Positions 8,713-16,069 of a DNA stretch of 23,987 nt are shown piece by piece. The position numbers were made by a program, and so were the translations under genes. Source of the stretch: Alistipes sp. CAG:435 (GTDB taxonomy: Bacteria > Bacteroidota > Bacteroidia > Bacteroidales > UBA932). The DNA lies in contig FR893123.1 in assembly GCA_000433355.1 (NCBI GenBank), positions 1-23,987 of the forward strand, written 5' to 3'. The stretch's first letter is position 1, and each line of letters starts with the position of its first letter. A model generated the notes under the pieces. It worked only from the letters and a program-made list of their open reading frames with translations, ran no database searches and had not been told where the DNA came from.

Positions 8713-10191
8713 TTAATAAGAGATCGCGAACACGACCCTCTGCTTTGAAGGCTTGCCGGAGTAGATGTCCTTGCCCTCCTCCTCGCAGACAAAGCTGTCC
8801 ACAGGGATGCAACGGATCGTGGCCTTTGTCTCGTCCTTGATCTTCTGCTCGGTCTCGGCCGTGCCGTCCCAATGGCAGAGCAGGAACTTGCCTGTGCCGA
8901 TCTTGGCCTTGAACTCCTCCCAGTCGTCGCACTTCTCAACGTGTGACGCGCGGAAGTCGAACGCCTTCTGGTAGATGGTCTTCTGGATGTCGTCCAGAAG
9001 GGCGGCGATTGACTTGTCAAGCCCCTCAAGGGCGACAGTCTGCTTCTCCAGGGTATCTCTTCTGTGAACCTCTACAGTGCCGTTCTCCAGGTCACGAGGT
9101 CCCATAGCCAGACGTACAGGGACTCCCTTGAGCTCCCACTCGGCGAACTTGAATCCAGGACGCAGGGTGTCACGGTCATCAATCTTGACAGTATGTCCTT
9201 CGGCCTCAAGGGCTTTCTTCAACTGAGCCATCTTGTCCAAGATCTTCGTGTGATCCTCTTCGGTCTTGTAGATCGGAACCATAACGACCTGGATAGGGGC
9301 CAGAGCCGGCGGAAGGACAAGTCCGTTGTCATCGCCGTGAGCCATCACGAGGGCTCCCATAAGCCTCGTGGAAACGCCCCAGGATGTGGCCCACACGTAC
9401 TGCTGCAGGCCTTCCTTGTCTGTATATTTCACATCGAACGACTTGGCGAAGTTCTGGCCGAGGAAATGAGATGTTCCGGCCTGGAGAGCCTTCCCGTCCT
9501 GCATCATCGCCTCGATGGTAAGGGTGTCGAGCGCGCCGGCGAATCTCTCGTTAGGACTCTTGTGTCCCACGATCACAGGCAGAGCCATAAACTCACGAGC
9601 GAACTTCGCGTACACCTGAACCATTCTCTGTGCCTCTTCCTGAGCCTCCTGCGAGGTCGCGTGGGCCGTATGGCCCTCCTGCCAAAGGAATTCGGCGGTG
9701 CGGAGGAAAAGCCTTGTGCGCATCTCCCAGCGGACAACGTTAGCCCACTGGTTGCACATGATAGGGAGATCCCTCCATGATGTGATCCAGTTCTTATATG
9801 TGCTCCAGATGATGGTTTCGGAGGTAGGTCTTACGATAAGCTCTTCCTCAAGCTTCGCGGACGGATCCACGACAACGCCCTTTCCGTCAGGGTCGTTCAT
9901 AAGCCTGTGATGGGTGACGACGGCGCACTCCTTGGCGAATCCCGCCACGTGCTCGGCCTCCTTGCTGAAGAAGGACTTAGGAATGAAAAGCGGGAAATAG
10001 GCGTTCACAGCGCCGGTTTCCTTGAACATTGTGTCCAGAGCGTGCTGCATCTTCTCCCAGATCGCATAGCCATAAGGCTTAATGACCATACATCCCCTGA
10101 CGGCGGACTGCTCCGCCAAGTCTGCCTTAACAACCAGATCGTTGTACCACTGAGAATAGTTCTCAGACCTTTTTGTCACTTCCTTTGCCAT
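8713..10191 (-). CDS. proS: prolyl-tRNA synthetase (eukaryote/archaeal-like class)
   Basis: Charges tRNA-Pro; class II synthetase of 492 aa. It opens with the family's usual MAKEVTKRSENYSQWYNDLV. RPTSETIIW and RWEMRTRLFLRTAEFLWQEGHTAH (motif 2) form the active site. It continues with GTSHFLGQNFAKSFDV and VWATSWGVSTRLMGALVM (motif 3 region), then an anticodon-binding domain and a short C-terminal zinc-type domain, and ends in FAISY with the terminal Tyr typical of this class. It lacks the INS editing domain of the E. coli-type enzyme, as expected. The ATG at 10191 was chosen over an in-frame TTG at 10215 because it matches the family's start. First gene of a likely proS-DUF3078-tilS operon. 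Confidence 0.97.
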   Translation of the reverse strand: MAKEVTKRSENYSQWYNDLVVKADLAEQSAVRGCMVIKPYGYAIWEKMQHALDTMFKETGAVNAYFPLFIPKSFFSKEAEHVAGFAKECAVVTHHRLMNDPDGKGVVVDPSAKLEEELIVRPTSETIIWSTYKNWITSWRDLPIMCNQWANVVRWEMRTRLFLRTAEFLWQEGHTAHATSQEAQEEAQRMVQVYAKFAREFMALPVIVGHKSPNERFAGALDTLTIEAMMQDGKALQAGTSHFLGQNFAKSFDVKYTDKEGLQQYVWATSWGVSTRLMGALVMAHGDDNGLVLPPALAPIQVVMVPIYKTEEDHTKILDKMAQLKKALEAEGHTVKIDDRDTLRPGFKFAEWELKGVPVRLAMGPRDLENGTVEVHRRDTLEKQTVALEGLDKSIAALLDDIQKTIYQKAFDFRASHVEKCDDWEEFKAKIGTGKFLLCHWDGTAETEQKIKDETKATIRCIPVDSFVCEEEGKDIYSGKPSKQRVVFAISY

Positions 10192-10277
10192 ATACTCTTT
10201 GCTGTTTTTTGTCAATTATTCTTATTATTGTGCAATATTCCGAAAGGTATGGATTTTGTTCACTAGAGAACATTTGT

Positions 10278-10304
10278 GTGGCCGACACCTTTGGATACGG
10301 CCAC
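10278..10304. repeat. 7-bp inverted repeat in the proS/lipoprotein divergent region
   Basis: GTGGCCG (10278-10284) and CGGCCAC (10298-10304) are perfect complements around a 13-base loop, 39 bases before the lipoprotein start codon. It could be a leader hairpin or an operator. No clear TAnnTTTG promoter is seen in this 152-bp divergent region; the nearest plus-strand match is CACCTTTG inside the loop. Confidence 0.4.
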
Positions 10305-10330
10305 GAAGTTACGAATTTATTGTTAAATAT

Positions 10331-10335
10331 AGGAG
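10331..10335 (+). promoter_or_regulatory. ribosome binding site that sets the lipoprotein start
   Basis: AGGAG lies 8 bases before ATG 10344. The open frame extends 57 codons further upstream, but only this start gives a lipoprotein signal peptide. Confidence 0.7.
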
Positions 10336-10343
10336 ATTCAGAA

Positions 10344-11774
10344 ATGAAAACACGCACAATCCTCTTTATCTCGGCGCTTCTGGCACTGACTTCGTGCGGT
10401 TCAGCGGCGCAGTATGCCAGTGATGCTTCCAGACAGAAGTATCAGGATGGAATCTACTATACCTCCAAGGCCAGGATCCAAGCCGAGGAAGCCGTCGAAT
10501 CAGCCAACGAGGAAGAGACGGATCTTCTGGTAGCCAAGACCAAGAACTCACCTATCTTCATGAAAAGCGGTGAGAAGGTTGACACTCTGTTCATCCCTGA
10601 GAACAAAGCGGCGAGAATAGACTTCAACAACACTGACAACACCACATCCGTTTACCTTTACGACAATGGATGGGACATCTGGGCAGCCTACCAGCCTTGG
10701 TACGCGACGTCATGGTATTCCTGGAACCGTCCTTTCTACACGTCAATCTATTGGGGCGCGAATCCTTGGTACTACGGTGGTTGGTACTCACCGTGGCACT
10801 ACGACCCTTGGTATTATGGATATTCCTGGAGATGGGGCAGTCCGTGGTATTACAGCGGATGGTACGACCCGTGGTACCGGGACCCTTGGTACTATAGCGG
10901 ATGGTACGGCGGATGGTATGGAGGCTGGCACGGCGGCTGGTACGATCCGTGGTATTACGGAGGCTGGGGCTACGGCCATCATCACCACCACGACCGTGAC
11001 TTCTTCGGTCCTGGCAGCGGACGGGTTTACACTCCACGTCTTAGCACAACCGGCTCAAGCAGAAGAAGCGGAATCGGGTCCTCTTCAAGGAGCGCCGGAG
11101 TGAGAAGTTCCTCAATGACCAGATCAAGAAGCGGCATCGGATCAACAAGATCCTCAATGTCAGCGACTACCACAAGGTCTTCAAGCCTTGGCGGACGCAC
11201 AAGCGGCACAAGGTCATCAATATCCTCGGTCAACAGGCCGGCATCCTCATCCGTAAGATCCTCATCAGCAAGATCATCCTCGGTAAGGTCTTCGTCTGAC
11301 AGGTCCTCATCCGTCAGGTCATCGGTCGGCGGCACTGTCAGATCCAGCGGATCATCCTCATTCGGGACCTCTACCGGCTCATCTTCAGTCAGGTCATCCT
11401 ACGGCAGCAGCCGTTCGTCATCCTCTTCATCCTCGACGATGTACTCAAGACCGGCAAGCGGTAGCAGAAGCTCAAGCGGAACGACATCCAGCGTATTCTC
11501 TACAGGATCAAGCAGAAGTTCCTCAACAGGCAGCTACAGGTCTTCGGGATCTTCCTACAGGTCTTCGTCAAGCAATGATTATTCTTCCGGCTCGACGAGG
11601 AGCTCAAGCAGCTACTCCACAGGCAGGAGCTCAAGTTCATATTCTTCCGGCAGCTCAAGCCGCAGCAGTAGCAACTATTCCGGCGGCGGGTCCTCCGGTG
11701 GCGGATCATCCAGAAGTTCAGGTGGTTCGTACGGCGGAGGAGGCGGCTCCAGAAGCGGTGGCGGAAGAAGGTAA
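10344..11774 (+). CDS. Trp/Tyr/Gly-rich and Ser/Arg-rich lipoprotein of unknown function
   Basis: A 476-aa protein I cannot assign to a named family. Residues 1-18 are a lipoprotein signal with lipobox LTSC (Cys18), so it should be anchored in a membrane, probably the outer one. Residues 20-108 look like an ordinary small domain. Residues 110-208 are extremely aromatic: 22 Trp in 98 residues, with four DPWY motifs (154, 175, 180, 201) and repeated WYGGW units. A five-His run follows at 212-216. From about 232 to the end it is almost only Ser, Arg, Gly and Thr (RSSS repeats), finishing in Gly-rich GGGGGSRSGGGRR. It starts a probable two-gene operon with the FadL-type barrel 26 bases downstream. 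An envelope surface role is plausible, but no function is shown. Confidence 0.85.
   Translation: MKTRTILFISALLALTSCGSAAQYASDASRQKYQDGIYYTSKARIQAEEAVESANEEETDLLVAKTKNSPIFMKSGEKVDTLFIPENKAARIDFNNTDNTTSVYLYDNGWDIWAAYQPWYATSWYSWNRPFYTSIYWGANPWYYGGWYSPWHYDPWYYGYSWRWGSPWYYSGWYDPWYRDPWYYSGWYGGWYGGWHGGWYDPWYYGGWGYGHHHHHDRDFFGPGSGRVYTPRLSTTGSSRRSGIGSSSRSAGVRSSSMTRSRSGIGSTRSSMSATTTRSSSLGGRTSGTRSSISSVNRPASSSVRSSSARSSSVRSSSDRSSSVRSSVGGTVRSSGSSSFGTSTGSSSVRSSYGSSRSSSSSSSTMYSRPASGSRSSSGTTSSVFSTGSSRSSSTGSYRSSGSSYRSSSSNDYSSGSTRSSSSYSTGRSSSSYSSGSSSRSSSNYSGGGSSGGGSSRSSGGSYGGGGGSRSGGGRR
10671..10967 (+). repeat. coding repeat: Trp/Tyr/Gly-rich segment
   Basis: Degenerate tandem coding repeats for units such as DPWYY-GGWY and GGWYGGW. 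The units vary at codon third positions (tggtac, tggtat, tggcac), so they are old or under selection for protein sequence, not a fresh DNA duplication. Confidence 0.75.
11040..11771 (+). repeat. coding repeat: Ser/Arg low-complexity tail
   Basis: About 245 codons dominated by Ser (both TCN and AGC), with Arg as AGA/AGG and Gly. Short units such as tcatccgtaagatcc recur, for example between 11240 and 11330. Such sequence is prone to slippage, so length may vary between strains. Confidence 0.75.
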
Positions 11775-11800
11775 CCATAACCACTAAAACAATAGAAATA

Positions 11801-13531
11801 ATGAGAAAAGCAATGTTCACTGCGCTTTTGTCATTGACCGCGGTAGCGGCCGGGGCGCAGACAATGTACGACGGGCTGACATTCAGCCAGAACAACTACT
11901 ACGGAACGGCAAGGTCGATCGGTATGGGCAACGCGATGACGGCAGTCGGCGGCGACCTCGGGTCAATCGGTATCAATCCTGCGGGATCGGCAGTGGCGGG
12001 ATACTCCCAGTTCACGATCACGCCGAATCTCACGCTCAGTTCGATGAACTCATCCTACAGCGCCTACCCTGTCGGAGGAGTTGACAACTTCTCCAATGAG
12101 AGACGCGAGAGTCTCACCAGATTCTCGATGCCGAACATCGGTGCGACATTCAACTGGAAAACCGGCAGCGGGAGCGGTCTGACCGCCATCACTTGTGGAT
12201 TTGTCGTCAACGGGACGAACAATTTCACCGGCAAGATGATGGCAGGCGGCAGGAACGACAAGACAAGTTACATCAGTTCCATGGCTGTGGCGGCCGAAGG
12301 TTATGACATGGATTTCCTTAACGGATATTCCATCAACAGCAACAACGAGAGAGTAGACAGAGGTTGGGACTACCCCTACTACTACCCTGATGATTACACC
12401 AATGACCCTAACAAAGGCTCATACGCGCCATGGAATGTGATCGCAAACGTCCAGGCAGGAGCGCTTTCCAATTTCGGAGACTCTAACGATCCGGCCTATT
12501 ACTGGCGCTACATAGGTGCGACAGAAATCTATGAGCAGACTGGAGAGAAGGATGCCGACGGCAACTACATCTACAACATTTCCCTTCCTGGAGCGTTGAA
12601 CCAGGCATACGGCAGGAACGTAACAGGAAGCAAATACGATGCGTTGCTCAATGTCGGGTTCAATTTTGGAGAGACGTTCTTCCTCGGAGCGAATCTCGGA
12701 ATAACCTCCCTCAACTACAACTATGATGAATATTTCAAGGAAGCCGCGGAGAACCCGTCGGCATTCGAGATGGACTTCGGAGAGAAAGGTAAGACCTACT
12801 TCAGCGACTATCGCACCCGTTACTCCTACACGGCGGACGGAAGCGGAGTCTACGGCAAGTTCGGATTTCTTTGGAGACCTGTGGACGGGATACGCATAGG
12901 TGGAGCCGTTCAGACACCGACAATCATGGAAATCAACGAACGTTGGAGACAAGATGTCAATGTCAACTACACCGACGCCTCATTCAACGGGTCGGCCAAG
13001 ACGCCTGAGGGGGATAATTCCTACAGACTACGCTCGCCTTACAGACTCAACGCCGGAGCGGCGTTCACCTTCGCCGGGATGGCTCTCATCAGCGCGGATT
13101 ACGAGATGACCGACTACAGCACGATGAAGTTCACGAGCAAGGAAGGCGGATGGAATGACGACAGTTTCAGAAATCTGAATGACGAGATACGTGACTGCAT
13201 GGGAGTGTCGCACATGGTCAGGATCGGTACGGAATTTAAGCCGGTACCGGAATTTGCGGTGCGCGCCGGCTACAATTTCACCACCACTCCTGAATATGTA
13301 TATAACGGAAATGAGAAGACGAAGTTGAACGACAGAATCAACGCATTCTCCGTAGGCTTTGGATATTCATCAAACGGATCGTTCTTCGCGGACATCGCGG
13401 CAAGGCTGACTATGCTGTCGGATGAATATATCTCACCTTACGCCGACTACCTTAAAGATCTGGCTTCTCCGATGATCCTCAACAAGAGGGACCTCTACAG
13501 CATCACGGCGACCTTCGGGTGGAGATTCTAA
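11801..13531 (+). CDS. OmpP1/FadL-type outer-membrane barrel (Bacteroidetes form)
   Basis: A 576-aa outer-membrane protein of the hydrophobic-compound transport family (OmpP1/FadL/TodX). Residues 1-19 are a signal peptide ending AAGAQ. The segment YYGTARSIGMGNAMTAVGGD, followed by a conserved NPAG (residues 25-61), is the characteristic N-terminal hatch. The remainder alternates aromatic strands and polar loops and ends in ATFGWRF, a C-terminal Phe barrel signal for BAM insertion. FadL proteins pass fatty acids or aromatic compounds, but the substrate of Bacteroidetes members is generally unknown. It sits 26 bases after the Trp/Ser-rich lipoprotein on the same strand. Its stop codon overlaps the stop of wbqC on the opposite strand. 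Confidence 0.88.
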   Translation: MRKAMFTALLSLTAVAAGAQTMYDGLTFSQNNYYGTARSIGMGNAMTAVGGDLGSIGINPAGSAVAGYSQFTITPNLTLSSMNSSYSAYPVGGVDNFSNERRESLTRFSMPNIGATFNWKTGSGSGLTAITCGFVVNGTNNFTGKMMAGGRNDKTSYISSMAVAAEGYDMDFLNGYSINSNNERVDRGWDYPYYYPDDYTNDPNKGSYAPWNVIANVQAGALSNFGDSNDPAYYWRYIGATEIYEQTGEKDADGNYIYNISLPGALNQAYGRNVTGSKYDALLNVGFNFGETFFLGANLGITSLNYNYDEYFKEAAENPSAFEMDFGEKGKTYFSDYRTRYSYTADGSGVYGKFGFLWRPVDGIRIGGAVQTPTIMEINERWRQDVNVNYTDASFNGSAKTPEGDNSYRLRSPYRLNAGAAFTFAGMALISADYEMTDYSTMKFTSKEGGWNDDSFRNLNDEIRDCMGVSHMVRIGTEFKPVPEFAVRAGYNFTTTPEYVYNGNEKTKLNDRINAFSVGFGYSSNGSFFADIAARLTMLSDEYISPYADYLKDLASPMILNKRDLYSITATFGWRF

Positions 13532-14205
13532 AGGTTTTTCAGATAGGAGATTGAATCCGGACCTTCGTTGAAAAGGAGGTCCATGATGGAAAGATTCGGA
13601 ACGAAACCGTACTTTTGGGCAAAGACCTGGAAGTACGGTTTTTCCAGATTCAGGTCTTTCAATATGTTGTCCGGACGTTTCGGGTGGATGAGTTCCCGGT
13701 AATCCATTCCGTAGCGGCCGGAATCCAACGGAATCTCACGGGAACGGACGGGGACATATTCATCGGTCATCCTCAGGTCCACCGAGACGCCGGTCTTCCG
13801 GAGGAAGAACCTGATCAGTTGTAAATCAAGGTCGAACAACGTCTCTGGTTGTGAATCCAGGATTCCGAACAGTTCGTCCTTGTAATATTCAAAATAGGCG
13901 GAGGACTCGTAGGCGGACGCAATCGCCCGTTCGGTACGGATCAGCCAAGGAGTCGAGTAATCCACCTTGATCTCCGTTATCGGCAGCTCATGGGTTCCGC
14001 TTTCGTGAATGATCGGGAAATTAAGGCTCTGAGGGCCGTCGGCGGCATAGTAACGGAAGCGGTTCCTCCAGGATTGCTTCTGGTAATGCTCGCAGGCCTC
14101 AAGATAAACGACAGAAGGCTTCACCCTGTCCGGAGACAAGATGAAGTCTTTAGCCATCAATGCGAAATAGCTGATCGGCGGGAACCAGGCCACACTCAGC
14201 AGCAC
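13528..14205 (-). CDS. WbqC-like family protein
   Basis: A 225-aa protein matching the WbqC-like family (PF08889 type), often found near surface-polysaccharide genes. Biochemical role not established here. Recognisable stretches are SVAWFPPISYF at the start, YQKQSWRNRFRY, LNFPIIH, STPWLIRTERAIASAYESSAYFEYY and the C-terminal PYFQVFAQKYGFVPNLSIMDLLFNEGP. No ATG fits: the only upstream ATG (14274) lies inside lpxA. GTG at 14205 gives a normal family start and has a purine-rich site before it. It begins 19 bases after the lpxA stop, so it is probably translated from the lpx transcript, which fits an envelope role. Its stop shares bases with the stop of the convergent FadL-type gene. Confidence 0.85.
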   Translation of the reverse strand: MLLSVAWFPPISYFALMAKDFILSPDRVKPSVVYLEACEHYQKQSWRNRFRYYAADGPQSLNFPIIHESGTHELPITEIKVDYSTPWLIRTERAIASAYESSAYFEYYKDELFGILDSQPETLFDLDLQLIRFFLRKTGVSVDLRMTDEYVPVRSREIPLDSGRYGMDYRELIHPKRPDNILKDLNLEKPYFQVFAQKYGFVPNLSIMDLLFNEGPDSISYLKNL

Positions 14206-14210
14206 CGCCG

Positions 14211-14220
14211 CCTCTTCTTC
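14211..14220 (-). promoter_or_regulatory. ribosome binding site supporting a GTG start for wbqC
   Basis: On the minus strand GAAGAAGAGG ends 5 bases before GTG 14205, just after the lpxA stop (14225). Confidence 0.5.
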
Positions 14221-14224
14221 AGGC

Positions 14225-15037
14225 CTATTCGAATTCTCCCTTCTCGTGGGAGTCGTTTGCCCTGATGATTCCACGCTTCGAGCTTCTGATGAAATTCAGG
14301 ATCGTGTCACGCTCCTCGCTCTGAGGGAATCCGGCCTCGACCTTGGCGCAGCCGTCGGTGATGTTGTAGCCGGCGAAATAGATCGTGTCGTAGATGTCCT
14401 TGATGTTGCGGATCACGTCGGAGGAGAATCCGCGGCGGCGGAGTCCGACGATGTTCACGCCAGAATAGCAGATCGGATCGCGGCCGCAAAGAACATAAGG
14501 AGGGATGTCCTTGTTGATCTTGGACATGCCGCCGACCATGGCGTGGCATCCGATCGTGGAGAACTGATGAGCCTTAGCTCCGCCTCCGACAATCGCCCAG
14601 TCATCAACAACGGTCTCGCCTGCTATGCCGACAAAGCTTACAAGAATGCAATGATTGCCCACAACACAGTCGTGCGCCACATGGACATAGGACATAAGCA
14701 GAGTGTTGCTGCCGATCTTCGTCACGCATTTGCCGCTTGCCTTGGTACCTCTGTTGATGGTCACGCACTCGCGGATTGTGACATTGTCGCCGATCTCCAC
14801 GTATGTGACCTCACCCTCATATTTAAGATCCTGAGGGATGGCGCCTACCACAGCACCTGGGAATACCTGGCAATTCTTTCCCATCTTGACGTATGAATAT
14901 ATCATCGCATGCGTATGGATCTTGCATCCGTCTCCGATCTCCACGTCATCATCGATGAACGCAAACGGACCGATCTCAATGTTGTCGCCGAGTTTCGCCT
15001 TCGGGCTGACCGACGCTAATGGTGAAATTGTGTTCAT
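14225..15037 (-). CDS. lpxA: UDP-N-acetylglucosamine acyltransferase
   Basis: First step of lipid A synthesis: moves a 3-hydroxyacyl chain from ACP to the 3-OH of UDP-GlcNAc in the cytoplasm. The product is 270 aa, a normal length. The N-terminal two thirds are hexapeptide repeats forming a left-handed beta helix (IGDGCKI, IGDNVTI, IGSNTLL, VGNHCIL). The catalytic histidine is in YVHVAHDCVVG (His122, E. coli His125). The C-terminal helical domain includes VGLRRRGFS. It starts 15 bases after the lpxC stop and is followed by wbqC, so it is translated as part of the lpxC operon. Confidence 0.96.
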   Translation of the reverse strand: MNTISPLASVSPKAKLGDNIEIGPFAFIDDDVEIGDGCKIHTHAMIYSYVKMGKNCQVFPGAVVGAIPQDLKYEGEVTYVEIGDNVTIRECVTINRGTKASGKCVTKIGSNTLLMSYVHVAHDCVVGNHCILVSFVGIAGETVVDDWAIVGGGAKAHQFSTIGCHAMVGGMSKINKDIPPYVLCGRDPICYSGVNIVGLRRRGFSSDVIRNIKDIYDTIYFAGYNITDGCAKVEAGFPQSEERDTILNFIRSSKRGIIRANDSHEKGEFE

Positions 15038-15052
15038 ATTCTAAGTGTTTTA

Positions 15053-15967
15053 TCAGCAAGATTTCTCACGGATGGCCTTGGCAGTCCGTGTGTTGATTGT
15101 ATGTCCCGGCTTGAAAGCGGTCACCTTGGCCTTGAGCCAGCCACCGGCGAGCCTCAGATCTCCGATCAGATCAAGAAGCTTATGCCTTCCGCACTCGTTC
15201 GGGAAATGGAGCTTGAGGTTGTTGAGGTAACCGTTGTCGTTTATGGCAAGCTCAGGCACATTGAAAAGCGCGGAGAGCCTCTCGACCTGCTCCGGCTGGA
15301 CCGGATGTTCAACTATCACGATGGCGTTATCGACATCCCCACCCTTGACCAGATTGTTCTGGAACAAGTACTCTATCTCGTGGAAGAACACGAAAGTACG
15401 GCACGGGCCGATCTCCTTGGCATAGTCCGTGGACTCATCCCAATGCGCGGTCTGCACACCAAGTACCCTGGAGCCGAAGTCCACGGTGATGTCCATTGAC
15501 GGAGTGTCGGCCGGGGTGATCCTCACGAACGAACCGGTCTTCTCGTCACGGATTTCAATCTCCTCTGGAATAGTGACATATTTCCTGTCTGCCTTCTGTT
15601 CTTTCAGGCCGTCCTTGGCGATTGCCTCCACATAATAACGGGCGCTGCCGTCCAGAATCGGAACCTCGACATTGTCGATTTCAACAAGGGCATTATCCAC
15701 GCCCATTCCCGTCAGAGCTGACATCAGATGCTCAATCGTGGACACAGACGCCTCTCCTTTGGAGATAGTGGTACTTCTGGCCGTCGATGACACATTCTCA
15801 GCCAAAGCCTCGACGAACGCGTTTTCACCGAGGTCCACTCTGTGGAACACTATCCCAGTGTCCTCGGGAGCCGGTTTGAGAATCATCTTTGAGATCTTGC
15901 CGGTGTGAAGCCCCTTACCATGGAACTCATATTCACCCGCAAGGGTCTTTTGCTTATTCAAAGTCAT
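15053..15967 (-). CDS. lpxC: UDP-3-O-acyl-GlcNAc deacetylase, stand-alone (no FabZ domain)
   Basis: Zinc-dependent deacetylase, the committed step of lipid A synthesis. At 304 aa it is the length of an ordinary LpxC. The zinc ligands are visible: His80 in STIEH, His262 and Asp266 in GRHKLLDLIGD. The general base Glu79 and His289 (KPGHT) are also present. In most Bacteroidetes known to me LpxC is fused to a C-terminal FabZ dehydratase (about 460 aa). Here the protein ends in AKAIREKSC right after the LpxC domain, and lpxA begins 15 bases later, so no FabZ half exists at this locus. It has its own promoter between lpxD and lpxC and probably drives lpxC-lpxA-wbqC. Confidence 0.95.
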   Translation of the reverse strand: MTLNKQKTLAGEYEFHGKGLHTGKISKMILKPAPEDTGIVFHRVDLGENAFVEALAENVSSTARSTTISKGEASVSTIEHLMSALTGMGVDNALVEIDNVEVPILDGSARYYVEAIAKDGLKEQKADRKYVTIPEEIEIRDEKTGSFVRITPADTPSMDITVDFGSRVLGVQTAHWDESTDYAKEIGPCRTFVFFHEIEYLFQNNLVKGGDVDNAIVIVEHPVQPEQVERLSALFNVPELAINDNGYLNNLKLHFPNECGRHKLLDLIGDLRLAGGWLKAKVTAFKPGHTINTRTAKAIREKSC

Positions 15968-16006
15968 AATCTATCTTTTGCAGGCTGCGTAAAGTTCAGC
16001 AGTCTG

Positions 16007-16037
16007 CAAAGATAGCATGAAATATTTGAATATTCAA
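16007..16037 (-). promoter_or_regulatory. promoter of lpxC-lpxA-wbqC
   Basis: On the minus strand TTG (16037-16035), 20 bases, then TATCTTTG (16014-16007) fits the Bacteroidetes promoter. The leader to ATG 15967 would be about 35 bases. The plus-strand run TATCTTTTGCAG at 15972-15983 is a near-perfect inverted copy of the -7 region (CTGCAAAGATA, 16004-16014, one extra base), so the leader may pair with or mirror the promoter. Confidence 0.7.
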
Positions 16038-16069
16038 GGATTACCCTGCCACTTCGTAGCTATTGGCTA

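Noticed and set aside
8691..9029. 113-codon upstream extension of the DUF3078 gene
   Set aside because: It is the 3' part of proS read out of frame (Arg/Ser-rich). The signal peptide starts at ATG 8690.
11027..11335. Antisense open frame with LTDEDL-type acidic repeats
   Set aside because: The regular repeats are the mirror image of the Ser/Arg codon repeats on the plus strand.
10981..11400. Possible CRISPR-like array because of the short repeats
   Set aside because: The repeats are in frame, of uneven length and encode Ser/Arg. There are no constant-length spacers.
14307..14896. Open frames on both strands within lpxA
   Set aside because: Shadows of the hexapeptide-repeat coding sequence. 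LpxA itself is full length with its catalytic His.
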